The notes under the pieces are model-generated. The model did not search any database and was not told where the DNA came from. It saw only the letters and a list, made by a program, of their open reading frames with translations. This document shows positions 52,505 through 63,493 of a stretch of DNA of 64,000 nt, piece by piece. Position 1 is the stretch's first letter. Each line of letters opens with the position of its first letter. A program made the position numbers and the translations under genes. Source of the stretch: Fragum whitleyi (lineage: Eukaryota; Mollusca; Bivalvia; Cardiida; Cardiidae); the NCBI GenBank assembly GCA_948146395.1, contig OX411555.1, positions 40,947,225-41,011,224 of the forward strand, read 5' to 3'.

Positions 52505-53550
52505 TAGGACGTTTTGGCCACAGACGTTTGGCCACAATGTTTTTCAAAGTAGGACCTTTTGACCAAATTTCTATTATATGGGTATAAGAAAGTTTATAGC
52601 CATAATATGTTATTCTTTATTTATTTCATTTCATTGAACTTTTTATCCACATAAGAAGTGTAGTTACTTGATTAAAATATTATACCTTTAACAAAATGGT
52701 GTTGGAAAAGGAGATAAGTTTTTTAAAAATTTTATATGTTTTTGGCCAAATTTTTTAGATTTGATGGTGATTTTTTTTTTAAATTTACCTAGTATTAAAT
52801 GATTAATCATTTCTTATTATGAAATATTTATTATTTGTAATTTAGATATTGAACATGGAACTTACCTTTTTCTCATTCAATAGTCAGGCTACAGTATGAG
52901 GGGGGTAGGGAGGGGAGGGGGCAAATGGGAAAAATCTCTTGATCTCTATTAAATTGTTTTAATGATCAATAAAATGTTGAATATAGAATGTAACAAACTT
53001 GCTTTGATCTACATGTAGTAGTTTCTGTTTTATCTTTTATTCATTAATTGAGTATTATTTATATTCTTACATTATTAGATGATACTGGTAAATGATTTGA
53101 ATTAATAATTATGGTCAAAAGAAATGATCATGCTTTTTGAAAATATTTTCATGTTGTTTATTCTATTTTATCATGTAATTTCTGAAAGAAATATGTTTAG
53201 ATAATACATTTTGAAAACTTTATACCATTAATATTTCAAAGTATTTTCAATTTATTCTTCATTATCTTTGTATAGTAAAGATATTTTTTTATTCTTCTTC
53301 AGATATATTAAGATATACTTTTGAGCTGGTAAACACATCAAAATGGTAAAAAATCTATTATATTATCTAAATGACTAAAATAACAGGTATAACATGATTA
53401 AAATTTCATATAATAACTGATTCTCCCAACTTATATTTTTTGGCCAAAAGGTCCTATTTTGAAAAATATTGTGGCCAAAACGTCCGTGGCCAAAACGTCT
53501 TGGCCAAAAGGTCCTGGCCAAAACGTCCGTGGCCAAATCGTCCGTCCACC
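52505..53550. mobile_element. Foldback element with iterated GGCCAAAACGTCC ends and 14-bp flanking repeat
   Basis: Left end taggacgttttggccac, agacgtttggccac, aggaccttttgacc. The right end carries six words of the type ggccaaaacgtcc / ggccaaaaggtcc (53440-53545). Flanked by ctttttgaggaatg (52491-52504) and ctttttgagtaatg (53551-53564), 13 of 14 identical. The middle (about 52580-53430) is AT-rich with no frame. Confidence 0.7.
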
Positions 53551-53564
53551 CTTTTTGAGTAATG

Positions 53565-55810
53565 GCTATTCCATCATTGAACTCAGTTTTAATGCTTTTT
53601 ACAGCAAAACAGTTGTGGATCTTGCAGGCCTAAAATCAGTTTTACTCTAACTAGTAATTATATAAAGTAACTTCTATAAGATTTATATGGTGAACCTTTA
53701 ACTCTGAAATTAAAGGGTTTGCTGTACACTAGATTTTTCTTTGTACCCTCAATTTTAAACTTGGAGGGTACAAGTACCTTAAAATGAAAACCCAGTGGAC
53801 ATTCTGATTTGAGCACGAATTACCACATTTCTTAAATTGCGTCAATTTCGCTCTGATTTCCCTCATATTTTTGAAAACACTATAATTGTCTATGTACATG
53901 TATAAAGTTGATTACATATACAAAGTCCATTTTGCAGTGAGAAGGTCCATTTTGTATGTCATTGTATGCCATCCAGCCATCATACTCTTAATCTTTTCTA
54001 CTTTCTACTGTCTACTCTAAACTTACTGAGAGTGACTGGATTTACTCCAGAAATTCACAACAATATATGTTATTAAAACCTTTGCTTTCAGAAATTGGGT
54101 CTAAAATCAATGGTTCTAATTTCATATTTTTTGTTATTTAGCACCGTTTCACAGACATTGGGTGATTGAAATTTTGCATGATTTCTAGTTATGTATCTTA
54201 CATTTTAGTCCTACTTTCAAAAGTTTCTTATGATACAGAATAATCCACTTAAAAGCAATACCTATTCGTCAGAAGAAAAGTTGCTATTAAGGGGAGATTT
54301 CTATTATCCGACAATACCGTTTCAATAAAAAACGGAATATCAGAATTGTATGGGTACATTGTCAGCATTAAAATAAACGGTGCATACATGTATGTTTGAC
54401 CAGTTCCGTTCGATTCCTTCAGTGATTCATTTTGCTGCGCATCCTGCATCAAAGATGCACATATTTCACAAAGGACTCATATTTTTCAAATATTTGAGTC
54501 CCTGGGATGCAGTTTTTTTAGCAATATTTAGAACATTAATATATATCTTTCATATTGAAGTTTCAAAGTGACCAACATTTTGTTCACTACTATACCAGCT
54601 AACAAGTTTTCTAAGCATATAAAATTCAAAATAAAATAACCCAAAAATTACAGCAACTTCTGATTTCATAATCTCAAAGTGCAATATTCCTTCAGGCTTT
54701 ATACCAATGTGCTGCTGGGTTCAGGTTTGGACTCATAAATTCAAACTATGCGAGTCCTAGGGACTGCTTCTTTCATATTTCAAAATGAATCACTGTTCCT
54801 TATACTTGTTGCCCTTTTTGTTTAATGAAATGAAGAAAAACATATTTTTAAAGTTTATTTACGTCTTTATAGTTGATAGTTCTGAGTACCATCTGCCTTC
54901 AAATCCAAAGATCACAGATGCATACAGAGTCCAGACATGAACATTGTTAGCTGAAAAAAATAACCTTTTTTTAAAGAAGGTCTGCTATATATTTAATTCC
55001 ACAATTCATGTGGTTTAATTAGGCAACCGAGAGAGTACATACGAGAGAGAAGCATGTAGCTGGCGGAAAACAGACGCTCTCGGCAAGACCATGTGTTTGG
55101 CAGTCATTTTGAAGTCAGGTCACTTTCCGATAAATTTAAAGAGTGAGGTCATGTTGAAAATTGGTTCGACAAGAAAGCTAATGATTTTCCTGTGTCTTTA
55201 TCACTCGGATATTTTGAGTAGGATTATTATTTCAAATTTGAAATAAGTAGTTTTGCCTATAAAATGACTTTGTAACAATGATTTCAAATGTGATTCATGC
55301 ATGCGAGATTTTTTTACCTTAAAGACTTGGAAGAAAAATCGAAAAAGAAGTCAGAATTGATTAAATTTGTCATCTGAATAATCACTGACAACTTTCAATG
55401 AAATTAGGAAAATGCAAAGCAAAGCATTTGTTCAAACATTTAATTAACAATATCAAATAACAATTACGAATCAGGTGAAGGTGCCATAAACAACTTCATG
55501 CGTCCATGTGTACTTTCTGAATCGCGGCGTAACCTGAAAATTAAGGTCAAAACTTGCCAAATTGTACTTTAAAAATTTTGGTCCCGAGGCAACCTCCCGA
55601 TTGTTTCTTATATCAGATAAAAAAAAAAAGGGTTATGATGCAAAAATTTGTTGCCATTATCTGGGATTTTCTATTATCAGACTTCCCATTAATTATAACT
55701 GAATATCCCTATTATTGCTATTAAAGGGGTTCTACTGTATCCAGTTTGTGTCCTTTTTTTTTTCATTTTCATGAAAATCTAGTTCCAGCTGGAAGACATA
55801 CCAAGCATTA
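53565..55810. other. Intergenic, no gene recognised
   Basis: AT-rich. A pair attatccgacaataccg (54303) and ttaccctattatcag-like text (55655-55735, ending ggttctactgtat) may be the ends of an old element. 54470-54560 and 54700-54790 share a gagtcc(c/t)(t/a)ggga phrase. No conserved coding signal. Confidence 0.35.
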
Positions 55811-55814
55811 CAGG

Positions 55815-56095
55815 GTTTGACACTAACTTTTGTAGGTAAGAAGTTTAGTGGACTCCCACAATAAGAAATCATTTAGTCCAAACTCAAAGTAAGAAGTCAG
55901 AATTTTCATATTCATATTTGGAAGAACATTGTGTATTTGTTATGAACAGAGCTAAAAATTTGAAAGTTAAATTATTTGTAGAATTATTGATTGATAACCA
56001 AGGGAGTCAATTGCACTCCTAACTTACAAAATAAGGGAGTCTCAACTGAAAAATAAGGGGTCTTAGACTCCCCTTAGTATTGAACCTTTCATTAG
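55815..56095. mobile_element. 'gggtttgacactaac' MITE-like repeat
   Basis: Opens cagggtttgacactaacttt and closes agactccccttagtattgaa. ggagtc / gactcc words occur in both orientations. Related to 9640-10015. Lies about 150 bp upstream of the probable acceptor of the first TACC coding exon. Confidence 0.5.
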
Positions 56096-56323
56096 CTTTT
56101 TAAGGGCACCCCAAATCTCGTGCAGACCTACCTAAAAATAGACACTACCGCTGATTTGTTTTTCTACTCTTTGTGAAAGACCAATGAAACCTTAGAAGAT
56201 TTAATTTCAAATTTGATCCATGGCATTGGCATTGTTTTTTCTCTATTTTCAGGCAGACAATAAATACCAACTTACTGACAGCTTTGAGAACGCTCGCAAT
56301 TGTTGTTGAGAAGGACATTCAAA

Positions 56324-56823
56324 ATGGCAGAGGACGATGATGGGAGGAATAGTCCCCCTTTAGCACGTGGCTCGTACAACATCAACTTTGATGAACTAGA
56401 TGACACCATAGATCCTTTTAAACCAAGCAAAGGGCTCAGGAACTCTCCTGACAAAGAATTTGAATTCAACCCATTTCAGACTAAGTCAAAATTGTCTTGC
56501 TCACCACCAATTAACAACCATATCAATGACGATATCAACCCATTTCAGACAAAAAATAAATTAGGTCATTCACCTCCAAATGAGAGTGGATTTACAGATG
56601 ATACCATCATTGCAGATAGTGAAAGTGTACATGATGACAGTGCAGAATCTTTTAAAACAGCAACAGATGAATCTCCAGTGAAATGCAATACAGGGACTTT
56701 TGTGAAAAAGAAAAAGAAATCTCCATCAAAGACATCGCCGAAATCGGCCGATGACCTTGGAGATGAAGGTCAAGGTGATAGAGCTCAAGATGGTGGTGCT
56801 GAGATTGAACCCAAGATGCAAGA
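56324..56823 (+). CDS. TACC: TACC exon with start codon
   Basis: 500 nt, 166 codons plus two bases, donor CAAGA/gtaagc. MAEDDDGRNSPPLARGSYNI ..., three (D/N)PF motifs each followed by a Ser-Pro, then an acidic stretch with KKKKKSPSKTSP near the end. Confidence 0.86.
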
Positions 56824-59800
56824 GTAAGCAAATTGACGTTCTATATTATTAGCCATTTTCTGCCAGACCCAATTTTATTGCGGATTCTTATTATCCTGAC
56901 AAACAATTCCAACAAGAAGATGTATTTGTAATAATATTTTGTTTTATAATTTCAAAATATTTTTTTCCCTAAGGAGTGCTGCAATGTCTAATGCGTAAAG
57001 GAAGCATCCCCCCTAAAATGTTTTCAAATCTTGTATATGATGACTTGTGTTTGACCCTTTAACAAGGGATATGACCCTCCAATTTCTTAGATTAATCCCT
57101 ATATGACTTTCAAAAAGTTCTGACGGGGGGGCATTTTGACCCCTTAATCATTCAGAATAAAATCAAGCAAATTCTGTAATGACAGAAAATAGTTGTTATC
57201 AATAACATCAAAAAATGAAAAAAAATAAAAAAAAATCTAAAATCACTTGGCAAAATGTATTAATTTTTTTTCTAGTGAGGTAAAAACTCTATTGTTTATT
57301 TAATTCTTTTCAATCTATGCAGAAAGAAACCTAGTCCAAAAAAGTCATCTGGGATAAAGAAGCCAAAAGCCAAGTCAAAGTTCAAGCCCCCAGCAAATTT
57401 TGGTGTACAGGTTTGTTAATGCAGAGGTACAGATTAGAGGGGTAAAACCAGTCTAAAAATCTTTATTTCTCAATGAAACCCTATGTTGTTGGTACTCATT
57501 TGAATTGTCAAGATGATTCCAATGATCACCAACAATAAAACATTTGTGTAACGATAATTGAAATAATTTTATCAGGGGTATGGAAATGCAGGGTTTCTCC
57601 ACTTGTCACTGGACAAGTAAAAGCTAATTTCTTACTTGTCCAGGATCAAAATGAACTTGTCCACAAAAAAGTAGGTAGATAACTATTGAGAAAATATTGT
57701 TTTTTTTATGTAGAAAATGCATTTTCTTCATAAAACACAATGTTCTCTTCCCTTTGATACAAACAAAAAGATAACTTTTGTCCTAGATCTTTTTAGTACT
57801 ATATCCTGATTTGCTCTGGTATCTACTTGTCCACGGATAAGTGGCAAAGAAAAATGTACTTGCCCGCAAGTAGAAAAGCCTGTGTTGGACAAGTTGGGCA
57901 TGGAAATTCTACAACCCTGATTCCAAAATGCTACCTCTATCTGTAGCTCTGTAAACTTTACTTTTCCCTTTATCATTTAACATGTACCTGTAACAGCATT
58001 GGTCATGGGGTATACCATACTACTCCTTACAGATTCTCCTAGAAGCTACACTAATCATACACAGGGAGCTTTTATTTTTAGCTTGGTTATTTTAGGAGAA
58101 ACCGGAGGTATTGTGATCACCATGGCGTCATTTTGTGTAGGTGTTGTTGGCATTGGTGATAGTGTTGGCATGACAAACTTTATCTGTGGTCTTACTTTGT
58201 TGTTATTAAAGATATCTTCATGAAATTTGGCATGTGTATTTACCATCACAAGAGCTTTCCAGACTATCAAGGGGTAAATCTTGAAGCACTTTTGCAAGAG
58301 TAATGCCCCTTTTTTGACTTGGAAGAAGGAAAAAAACTCAGAGGAACTTTCTGAAGTTTATTTAATTTCATTCAACTGACATATATTTTCTAAGCAGATA
58401 GCAAAGGGGAAACTACTATTAATAGTAAGGAGGGTGCTTGTAAAAGAGGAAGTAGGATGATGTAAAGGGCTATTTTACCTTTTATTGTTAATACATTGAT
58501 GGCTCAGCACAAAACAGATGTAACTGCCTATTAATATATGGGCAATTATATCTGATTAGTGCTAAGCCATCAATATTATCTGAGTATTTTCATTATATTA
58601 CCTTCATTTATCTTTCCAAAGGTAATAATTTTTGAGAATTTTTCTTTCAAGTTAAACAACGGAGGCTTTTAATGATTTATAAAGGTCATGCATCCAGTGC
58701 ATTATCAAATAAGGTAATTATAGAATGTGTTAATAGTAAAGCCATTGCCTTTCAAATATTTTAGACAGGTCTAAATTTAAGGATGCAAAGGTTGACAATT
58801 TTGAAATGATGAAATAAGAAATAAATGAGATTTTAAATGTCTTGGTCTTTTGTGTTTTAAGATTGGAGGGAAGGATCTTCTATTGGTTTTATTGAATTTA
58901 AATCTTTTTATTTTTGTTGCCAGGATACAGATGATGTAGTGATATTTGCCCCACCATCTAAAAATAACGCAGAAAACTCAAGTGACCAGGTGGAAATTAA
59001 ACAAATGGACTCAGAGTCAAATCAAGATTTAAATGAAGATCAGGATCAAACTAATACAGACTTCCCTCCACCTCCCTCAGAAAGTGAAATAAACCCTCAA
59101 ATGCAAACAGACACTATAGGTGACACGGAAAATGAGATTATGGATAATAATGTTTTTGTCAACAATGAAGATGGTACTCTTAAGGATGTTACAGATGACA
59201 ATGACATTGATGCTCAATCTATGCAAAATGAACACGAAAGTTGTCAAGACGGAGGAAATGTCTCAAATCAATTGCAAGATTTACGAGACATTACAGAAGA
59301 TGGGCAGATGATGGATAGTGTACATGATTTTGGTGCTGGTGAAATGCCGATGGAAAATAATGAGGAGTTCGTGCCAGCTTCTGAAGGTAACATCATATTG
59401 GCCCTTATCTAACACCAAACATTAATACCGTTCTTTGATTGATAAATCTTAATCTAATAAATTTACTACTTTGTAAATAACATAAGAAAGAGAAGTTGTT
59501 ACAGGTCACTGAAGCAAAGTGCTCAAGGTAAATTATAATACCCTCCCCCCCCCCCCCCCCTTTCACACACAGGGCTACTGGTATTGTTTGATATTTGGGA
59601 GTCATTGTCTCCTCGATTACAAAATTTTGAATTCAAAGGGGTCAAAATGACAGAAAAATCTAATCATATGTAGAAATTTGCATATGTAAGAGTCCATTTA
59701 ACTTTTTCTTGTAATGATATAAAACAAGTAATTAATTTGTAGCATTTTACTTAGAAATTTTTGAAAATCATAGGTATAAAATCATGTTTTGACCCTTAGT

Positions 59801-62665
59801 TATTCCTCTCAAGGGGTCAAAATGACCCCTTTAGAGAAATTTCTAGGGATCAAATGAAGATATTTTTAGATTTTTTTGGGTCAAAACCCTGGTTTAAGGG
59901 TCAAACACGTGCCCTGACACACCTATGAAGAAGAGGGGTATCTGAGTCTGTCTGTCTGTCTGTCTGTCTCTCCATCCATAGATCTTTTTTGTTTTGGCGC
60001 TTACTAAAGAACAAATTAAAGTAACCTAGAATCATGAAACTTTATATGATTGTTGCCTATGACCCAATGAGTAGTCCTATTGTTATTTAGTCACTAAGGT
60101 CAAGGTCAGATTTGAACCATGTCCATGTCAAACACACTTCTACCAAGTTCACTTGATACCTCTGGGGTCACACATTCTGGCCCAGCCTCTGTGCATCCCA
60201 TTTACATAGAAACTAAAAGGAAATCTTTTAACAATAATGAAACAAGACTAGGGCATTGATGTTAGGAACAAAGTATGTCCCAGTGGCCATCTGCCCCCAG
60301 TTGTATAAAAGATAACCATTGGATAGATTTGAACCAGAAGTTCTTTTCAACCAATAAGGTTTCCCAATTGAAACAATAATCTTGATTGACTGAAACTAGC
60401 TTCCATTTAATAATTAACCCAATGGTTTCCTTTTATACAACTGGGCCCTACCAATCTGATTTATGTAATGTCCTAGGGGTCTTGGAGGCGACTCATGTGA
60501 GCAATATAGGATCATTATGCTTTGTTCCTGGAAGTTTAGACTTGTTGAAATTAGAAGAGAATGCAGATAACAATGAAAAGTGGGTGTAATTTGAAAAGAA
60601 ATCCACCTTTTTCTTAAATGCTTTTTGGTGGTTTATCGAGAAATAACGATAGATTATCACTTGATAATCTCACCGCAAAAGCAGTGAAATTATCAAAATT
60701 TTATACACTGCTTTTGTGCATTTCCCCCCTTTCTGATGTCATCTATGCGAGGCAAAATTAGTGACGTCACAATGAAGGTTGCATAGCAATCATGCGCAAA
60801 AAGACACGCTTTACGAAAATATGTCCTAGAAATTTCACATTTTGTTTTCTTTTTATCATCAAAGAAATAGAATAATCGTTTGTTTTTCGAGTAAGATCGA
60901 TTAATATTTCATTTCATGAACAACAAAAGCTATATTTTCACTCGTGAATCTGCCACTCGTGAAAATGTATCCTTTGTTGTTCACTAAATGAAATATAAAT
61001 CAATCTTGCACAGAAACAAACGATTATCCTCTGTATGATAGAAAATATTGTGAGTGAATATTGTTATGCCCCCTTTCGAAGAACAGGGGGTATATTTCTT
61101 TGCATTTGTTGGTCTGTCAGTCTGTACAAAGACCTTTTTTCTGGAGCTTATCTCAAAAGTATTCAAACTAGAATCATGAAACTTCACAGGTGGATAAATC
61201 TCATTGAGGAGAAGTACAGTGCTTAAGAACCATAACTCTTCTCATAATAATTTGTGATTTTGCCCTTTGTTGATTGACATAGAATAGGCTATTGACCTGC
61301 TTTTATGGGGGCATGAATGTCTTACAAACATCTCTTGTTTAATTATATGTAGCTTTCAATGAAGATGACGAAGCTTGGCAGATGATGGAAAAAATGAACA
61401 ATGAAGAAAATGTGAGCAAATTATTCTAGTGATTTTATAAATTAAGCTCAAATTAATTTATTATCATTTACTTTGTGCCGCCGCAGTCATAGCACAGTTG
61501 GTAGCGCATCAGACTGTCAATCAAGAGGTCCATGAATTGATCCCCGACGGCGGCACTCATTCTTTCCAACTATTTGTCTCTCACCAATGGGTTGATATTG
61601 GTAGACCTATGTGAGATAGCAGCTGGAGGCTAGGAATGAATGTGGTGTTTGTACTGGTGAGAGAAATACCCGGAAACCATTGTTAGGTGCTCCAGCTGCA
61701 GCGATATAACTGAAAAAAATAATGAAAGCAGTGTTAAAATTTGAATCGATCAATCATTTACTTCAAAAGTGCTTACCACAAAGTTGTAGAAAAGATTGTG
61801 ATTGCTTGTCTTTTCAAGACCTGCATTTCTCAAATCATAAATAATTTTGATTTGACTATATATTTTCCTTAGTTTACACTAATTTATTTTTGTTTGATTT
61901 CGACGAAAGCTTAAGCTTATTGAATCACTCTCGAACACTCAATCCTGATGTTTTCACGTCCCTGAGAGAGAGGCAATGGTTTATACCCAATGCTTCCCAA
62001 TTTTACAGCTGGGTGAACTGGGGCTGGCTAATAAGTGTTTTGCCTAGAAACACACCCCGGTGACAGTGGGTCTCGAACCACGGACCTCCAGGTCATGGGT
62101 CAAGTGCATTTACCACTAGGCCACGAAGGCAGTTAGAAAGTTTCTAAAAATATTTAATATCTGAGGCATATTTTCCTTGGTCCCCTTTACACCATTGACA
62201 TAGTAGGAATTGACATATCCAAGAAACCTAGCTAATTATAAGCAATATGTATGACCATTAATATCAAACAAAAAAAGAAAATATGCATTATCTTTAAGTT
62301 ATTTTCCAAATTAAAATTCTTAAAAATGAAAGAAAAAATCCTTGATATTCCTCATTTCTTATAATATCAAAGGCATATAGAATTCTAGGACTTTCAAGGA
62401 AAGTGTTTAAGAACTATTTATAAACACAGAGGTTGTTTTGCTATCTACATGAACAAGAAAACATAGCTATAGATCCGCAATTTAGAGTGAGTGATCAAAG
62501 GTCAACTTTGTCTATACAGGTATAGACAAAATTGACCTTTGATCACTGACTTAAACTTGTGGATCTATATATGTGTCCAATCTGTAAACCAATATTTTTG
62601 TACAAATATTATTCAGGCTCTAGCTGGCAGGGAATCTCTTAGTGCCTTTGACCCTCTGTCTGAAG
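56324..62665 (+). CDS. TACC: TACC-family gene (transforming acidic coiled-coil), N-terminal five exons
   Basis: TACC proteins bind microtubule plus ends and centrosomes with XMAP215/ch-TOG. Exons 56324-56823, 57323-57410, 58924-59386, 61353-61411, 62617-62665 total 1,159 nt (386 codons plus one base) in matching phases. Seen: GSYNINFDELDDTIDPFKPS near the N-terminus, the family's (G)SY..D.D.F(D)...DPFKP motif. Two repeats, NPFQTKSKLSCSPP and NPFQTKNKLGHSPP, follow. There is a Lys-rich exon 2, a very acidic Asp/Glu-rich exon 3, and ALAGRESLSAFDPLSE, like the conserved segment (RESLYLKFDPL) that precedes the TACC coiled coil. The coiled-coil domain itself must lie right of the window. The start is ATG 56324. 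The stretch 56253-56323 is probably 5' UTR behind the acceptor attttcag at 56252, so an upstream noncoding exon is expected. Confidence 0.85.
57323..57410 (+). CDS. TACC: TACC second coding exon
   Basis: Acceptor atgcag/AAAGAA, donor TACAG/gtttgt. 88 nt encode KKPSPKKSSGIKKPKAKSKF then KPPANFGVQ; strongly basic, as expected of a nuclear-localisation or microtubule-binding patch. Confidence 0.82.
57573..57919. mobile_element. 'ACTTGTCC' hAT-like MITE
   Basis: Ends CAGGGGTATGGAAATGC and GGAAATTCTACAACCCTG. Internal acttgtcactggacaagt, acttgtccaggatc, ccacggataagtggc and a hairpin attgttttttttatgtagaa / cttcataaaacacaat. No clean target-site duplication. A GACGATT-like fragment precedes it at 57476-57535. 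In the TACC intron. Confidence 0.65.
57920..58496. other. TACC intron, unclassified repeat
   Basis: 58065-58300 resembles one unit of a tandem-core element (gtgatcaccatggcgtca, gttggcattggtgatag, aaagatatcttcatgaaatt) in single copy, similar to 35040-35200 in reverse. No gene. Confidence 0.45.
58497..58572. mobile_element. GGCTCAG-type palindromic MITE
   Basis: tgatggctcagcacaaaaca gatgtaactgcc / gggcaattatatctgattagtgctaagccatca; arms of about 33 bp, several mismatches. Confidence 0.7.
58924..59386 (+). CDS. TACC: TACC third coding exon (acidic)
   Basis: Acceptor tgccag/GATAC, donor GAAG/gtaaca. 463 nt, 154 codons plus one base: DTDDVVIFAPPSKNNAENSS ... EFVPASE. Very rich in Asp, Glu, Asn, Gln; presumed disordered. 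Confidence 0.84.
59520..59925. repeat. 'TTTGACCC' MITE fragment beside a poly-C tract
   Basis: A run of about 16 C at 59548-59563 follows ataccctcc. Then aaaggggtcaaaatgac and aaggggtcaaaatgacccct, ending ggttttaagggtcaaacacgtgccctga, the inverse of the start of the 26845 element. Confidence 0.5.
59930..60275. mobile_element. Decayed tandem-core element with (TCTG)n
   Basis: aagaagaggggtatctgagt (hairpin-like start), then a (tctg) run at about 59945-59970, and aatcatgaaactttatatga and accaagttcacttgatac phrases. Related to 17341 and 61063. Confidence 0.5.
60290..60450. repeat. Inverted repeat 'cccagttgtataaaag'
   Basis: ctgcccccagttgtataaaagataaccattgg at 60290 and its inverse ccaatggtttccttttatac...aactgggccc at 60418 bracket about 100 bp; foldback MITE. 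Confidence 0.65.
60620..61030. mobile_element. Palindromic MITE with central GTGACGTCAC
   Basis: Contains two nested inverted pairs: gataatctcaccgcaaaagcagtg / cactgcttttgtgc (60665-60720), and atcgtttgtttttcgagtaa / cacagaaacaaacgat (60877 / 61010) around catttcatgaacaacaaaag / ttgttgttcactaaatgaaa. A TGACGTCA site at about 60763 is in the middle. Confidence 0.5.
61063..61340. mobile_element. 'GCCCCCTTTCGAAGAACAGGGGG' element
   Basis: Opens with a near-perfect hairpin atgccccctttcgaagaaca gggggtata, then tctgtcagtctg, cttatctcaaaagtattcaa and ctagaatcatgaaacttcac; ends near gggggcatgaatgtcttaca...ctcttgttt. One core unit only. It lies just upstream of the fourth TACC coding exon. Confidence 0.58.
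61353..61411 (+). CDS. TACC: TACC fourth coding exon
   Basis: Acceptor atgtag/CTTTC, donor AAAAT/gtgagc. 59 nt encode (A)FNEDDEAWQMMEKMNNEE N. Confidence 0.78.
61474..61752 (+). mobile_element. Full-length tRNA-derived SINE with 11-bp target-site duplication
   Basis: Flanked by ATCATTTACTT at 61463-61473 and 61753-61763. The head folds like a tRNA (GCCGCCG ... CGGCGGC, box A TAGCACAGTTGG, box B region GAATTGATCCCC). Body cttgtctctcaccaatgg..., then ggtgctccagctgcagcgat, tail ctcgatcaatc-like. 63 bp downstream of the fourth TACC coding exon. Confidence 0.88.
61990..62130 (-). mobile_element. Second type of tRNA-derived SINE
   Basis: Minus strand begins gccttcgtggcctagtggta (box A-like GTGGCCTAGTGG), then the B box GGTTCGAGACC at about 62079-62069, and a short body ...gcaaaacacttattagcc ending cagctgtaaaattggg. 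Unrelated in body to the 61474 family. Confidence 0.72.
62475..62568. repeat. Large imperfect hairpin
   Basis: tagatccgcaatttagagtg agtgatcaaaggtcaactttgtctatac at the left pairs with gtatagacaaaattgacctttgatcactgac ttaaacttgtggatcta at the right; arms of about 46 bp with few mismatches. 50 bp upstream of the fifth TACC coding exon. Confidence 0.75.
62617..62665 (+). CDS. TACC: TACC fifth coding exon
   Basis: Acceptor attcag/GCTCT, donor GAAG/gtaggt. 49 nt encode ALAGRESLSAFDPLSE plus one base; corresponds to the RESLYxKFDPL block found just ahead of the TACC domain in vertebrates. Confidence 0.82.
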
Positions 62666-63493
62666 GTAGGTAGACTTTTTAATCTCCTTTCCACAAAGTC
62701 CCTGGTTCAATTCCCTGCTCCTCCATTCTTTTGGAAGAGGGAGACTTTAAACCTAGGTCTGAGCCCAACGAGAGTTGTTGAGTTGGAGGTTAAGCCATAA
62801 CCCAATCACACACAATCCAAAGTGTTGGCATCACTTAAAGAAAAAATAAGAAACTGCCTACAACAAATTTCTTGATTGTCAATAATATTTTTTTTCAAAA
62901 GACAAAATATCCTTCAACTTTGGTTGAAATTTTGTGTATTTACTCACAAAGTTAATGTTATGCCGTACAAACAGAATTCCCATGTAGAAGTTCATTAAGA
63001 AATTTAATAACAAGGATATTGATTAACCGTGAGATATGCCTCAGCCAATCAGAGCCCTTGTTAATAAACATTTATTTAATTAGTTTGGTGATTAAAGATC
63101 CAAATAGTTATTAAATATTTTGAGCTGCACAAAGTCATTTTGTGATTCTTCATTAAGTGTATGATATAGAAATTCCTTGTTATTGATATGGTAATACCTT
63201 GTAATTGATGTAAAAGATGTTTAAACACTTCTCTCACAACCTTAACTATTCCCTTAACCAGCATTTTTTTCTTATTCTTCATATAAAGATTAGTTTTTAT
63301 GATGTATTTATTTACCATTACAGGGTTAAGTATTTTCCTCATTAAAAGCAATGTTAAATCAAAATATTTCTGTTCACTTTTGGTGGACAAGCTCATTTGA
63401 TCCTAGATAAGTGGAAAATGATCATTTTTCTTGTTCAGAAACAAGTGGAGAAACTCATTTTTTCACACCTAGTTAACAAAATGGGCACATTTT
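62666..63493. other. TACC intron, right part
   Basis: 62690-62820 resembles a SINE body (cccattcttttggaag, cctaggtctgagcccaacga). An ACTTGTCC-type fragment lies at 63300-63480 (gtggacaagctcatttgatc, aacaagtggagaaact). No further exon recognised. Confidence 0.4.

Noticed and set aside
59548..59563. Poly-C run as a regulatory or structural signal
   Set aside because: A simple homopolymer at the edge of a repeat fragment; likely a length-variable microsatellite or assembly-sensitive tract.
61477..61556. Possible functional tRNA gene
   Set aside because: Stems and boxes are present, but it is the head of a 279-bp SINE with its own target-site duplication, and the anticodon arm is imperfect.
63076..63396. 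106-codon minus-strand frame
   Set aside because: AT-rich, no conserved features, overlaps an ACTTGTCC repeat fragment.
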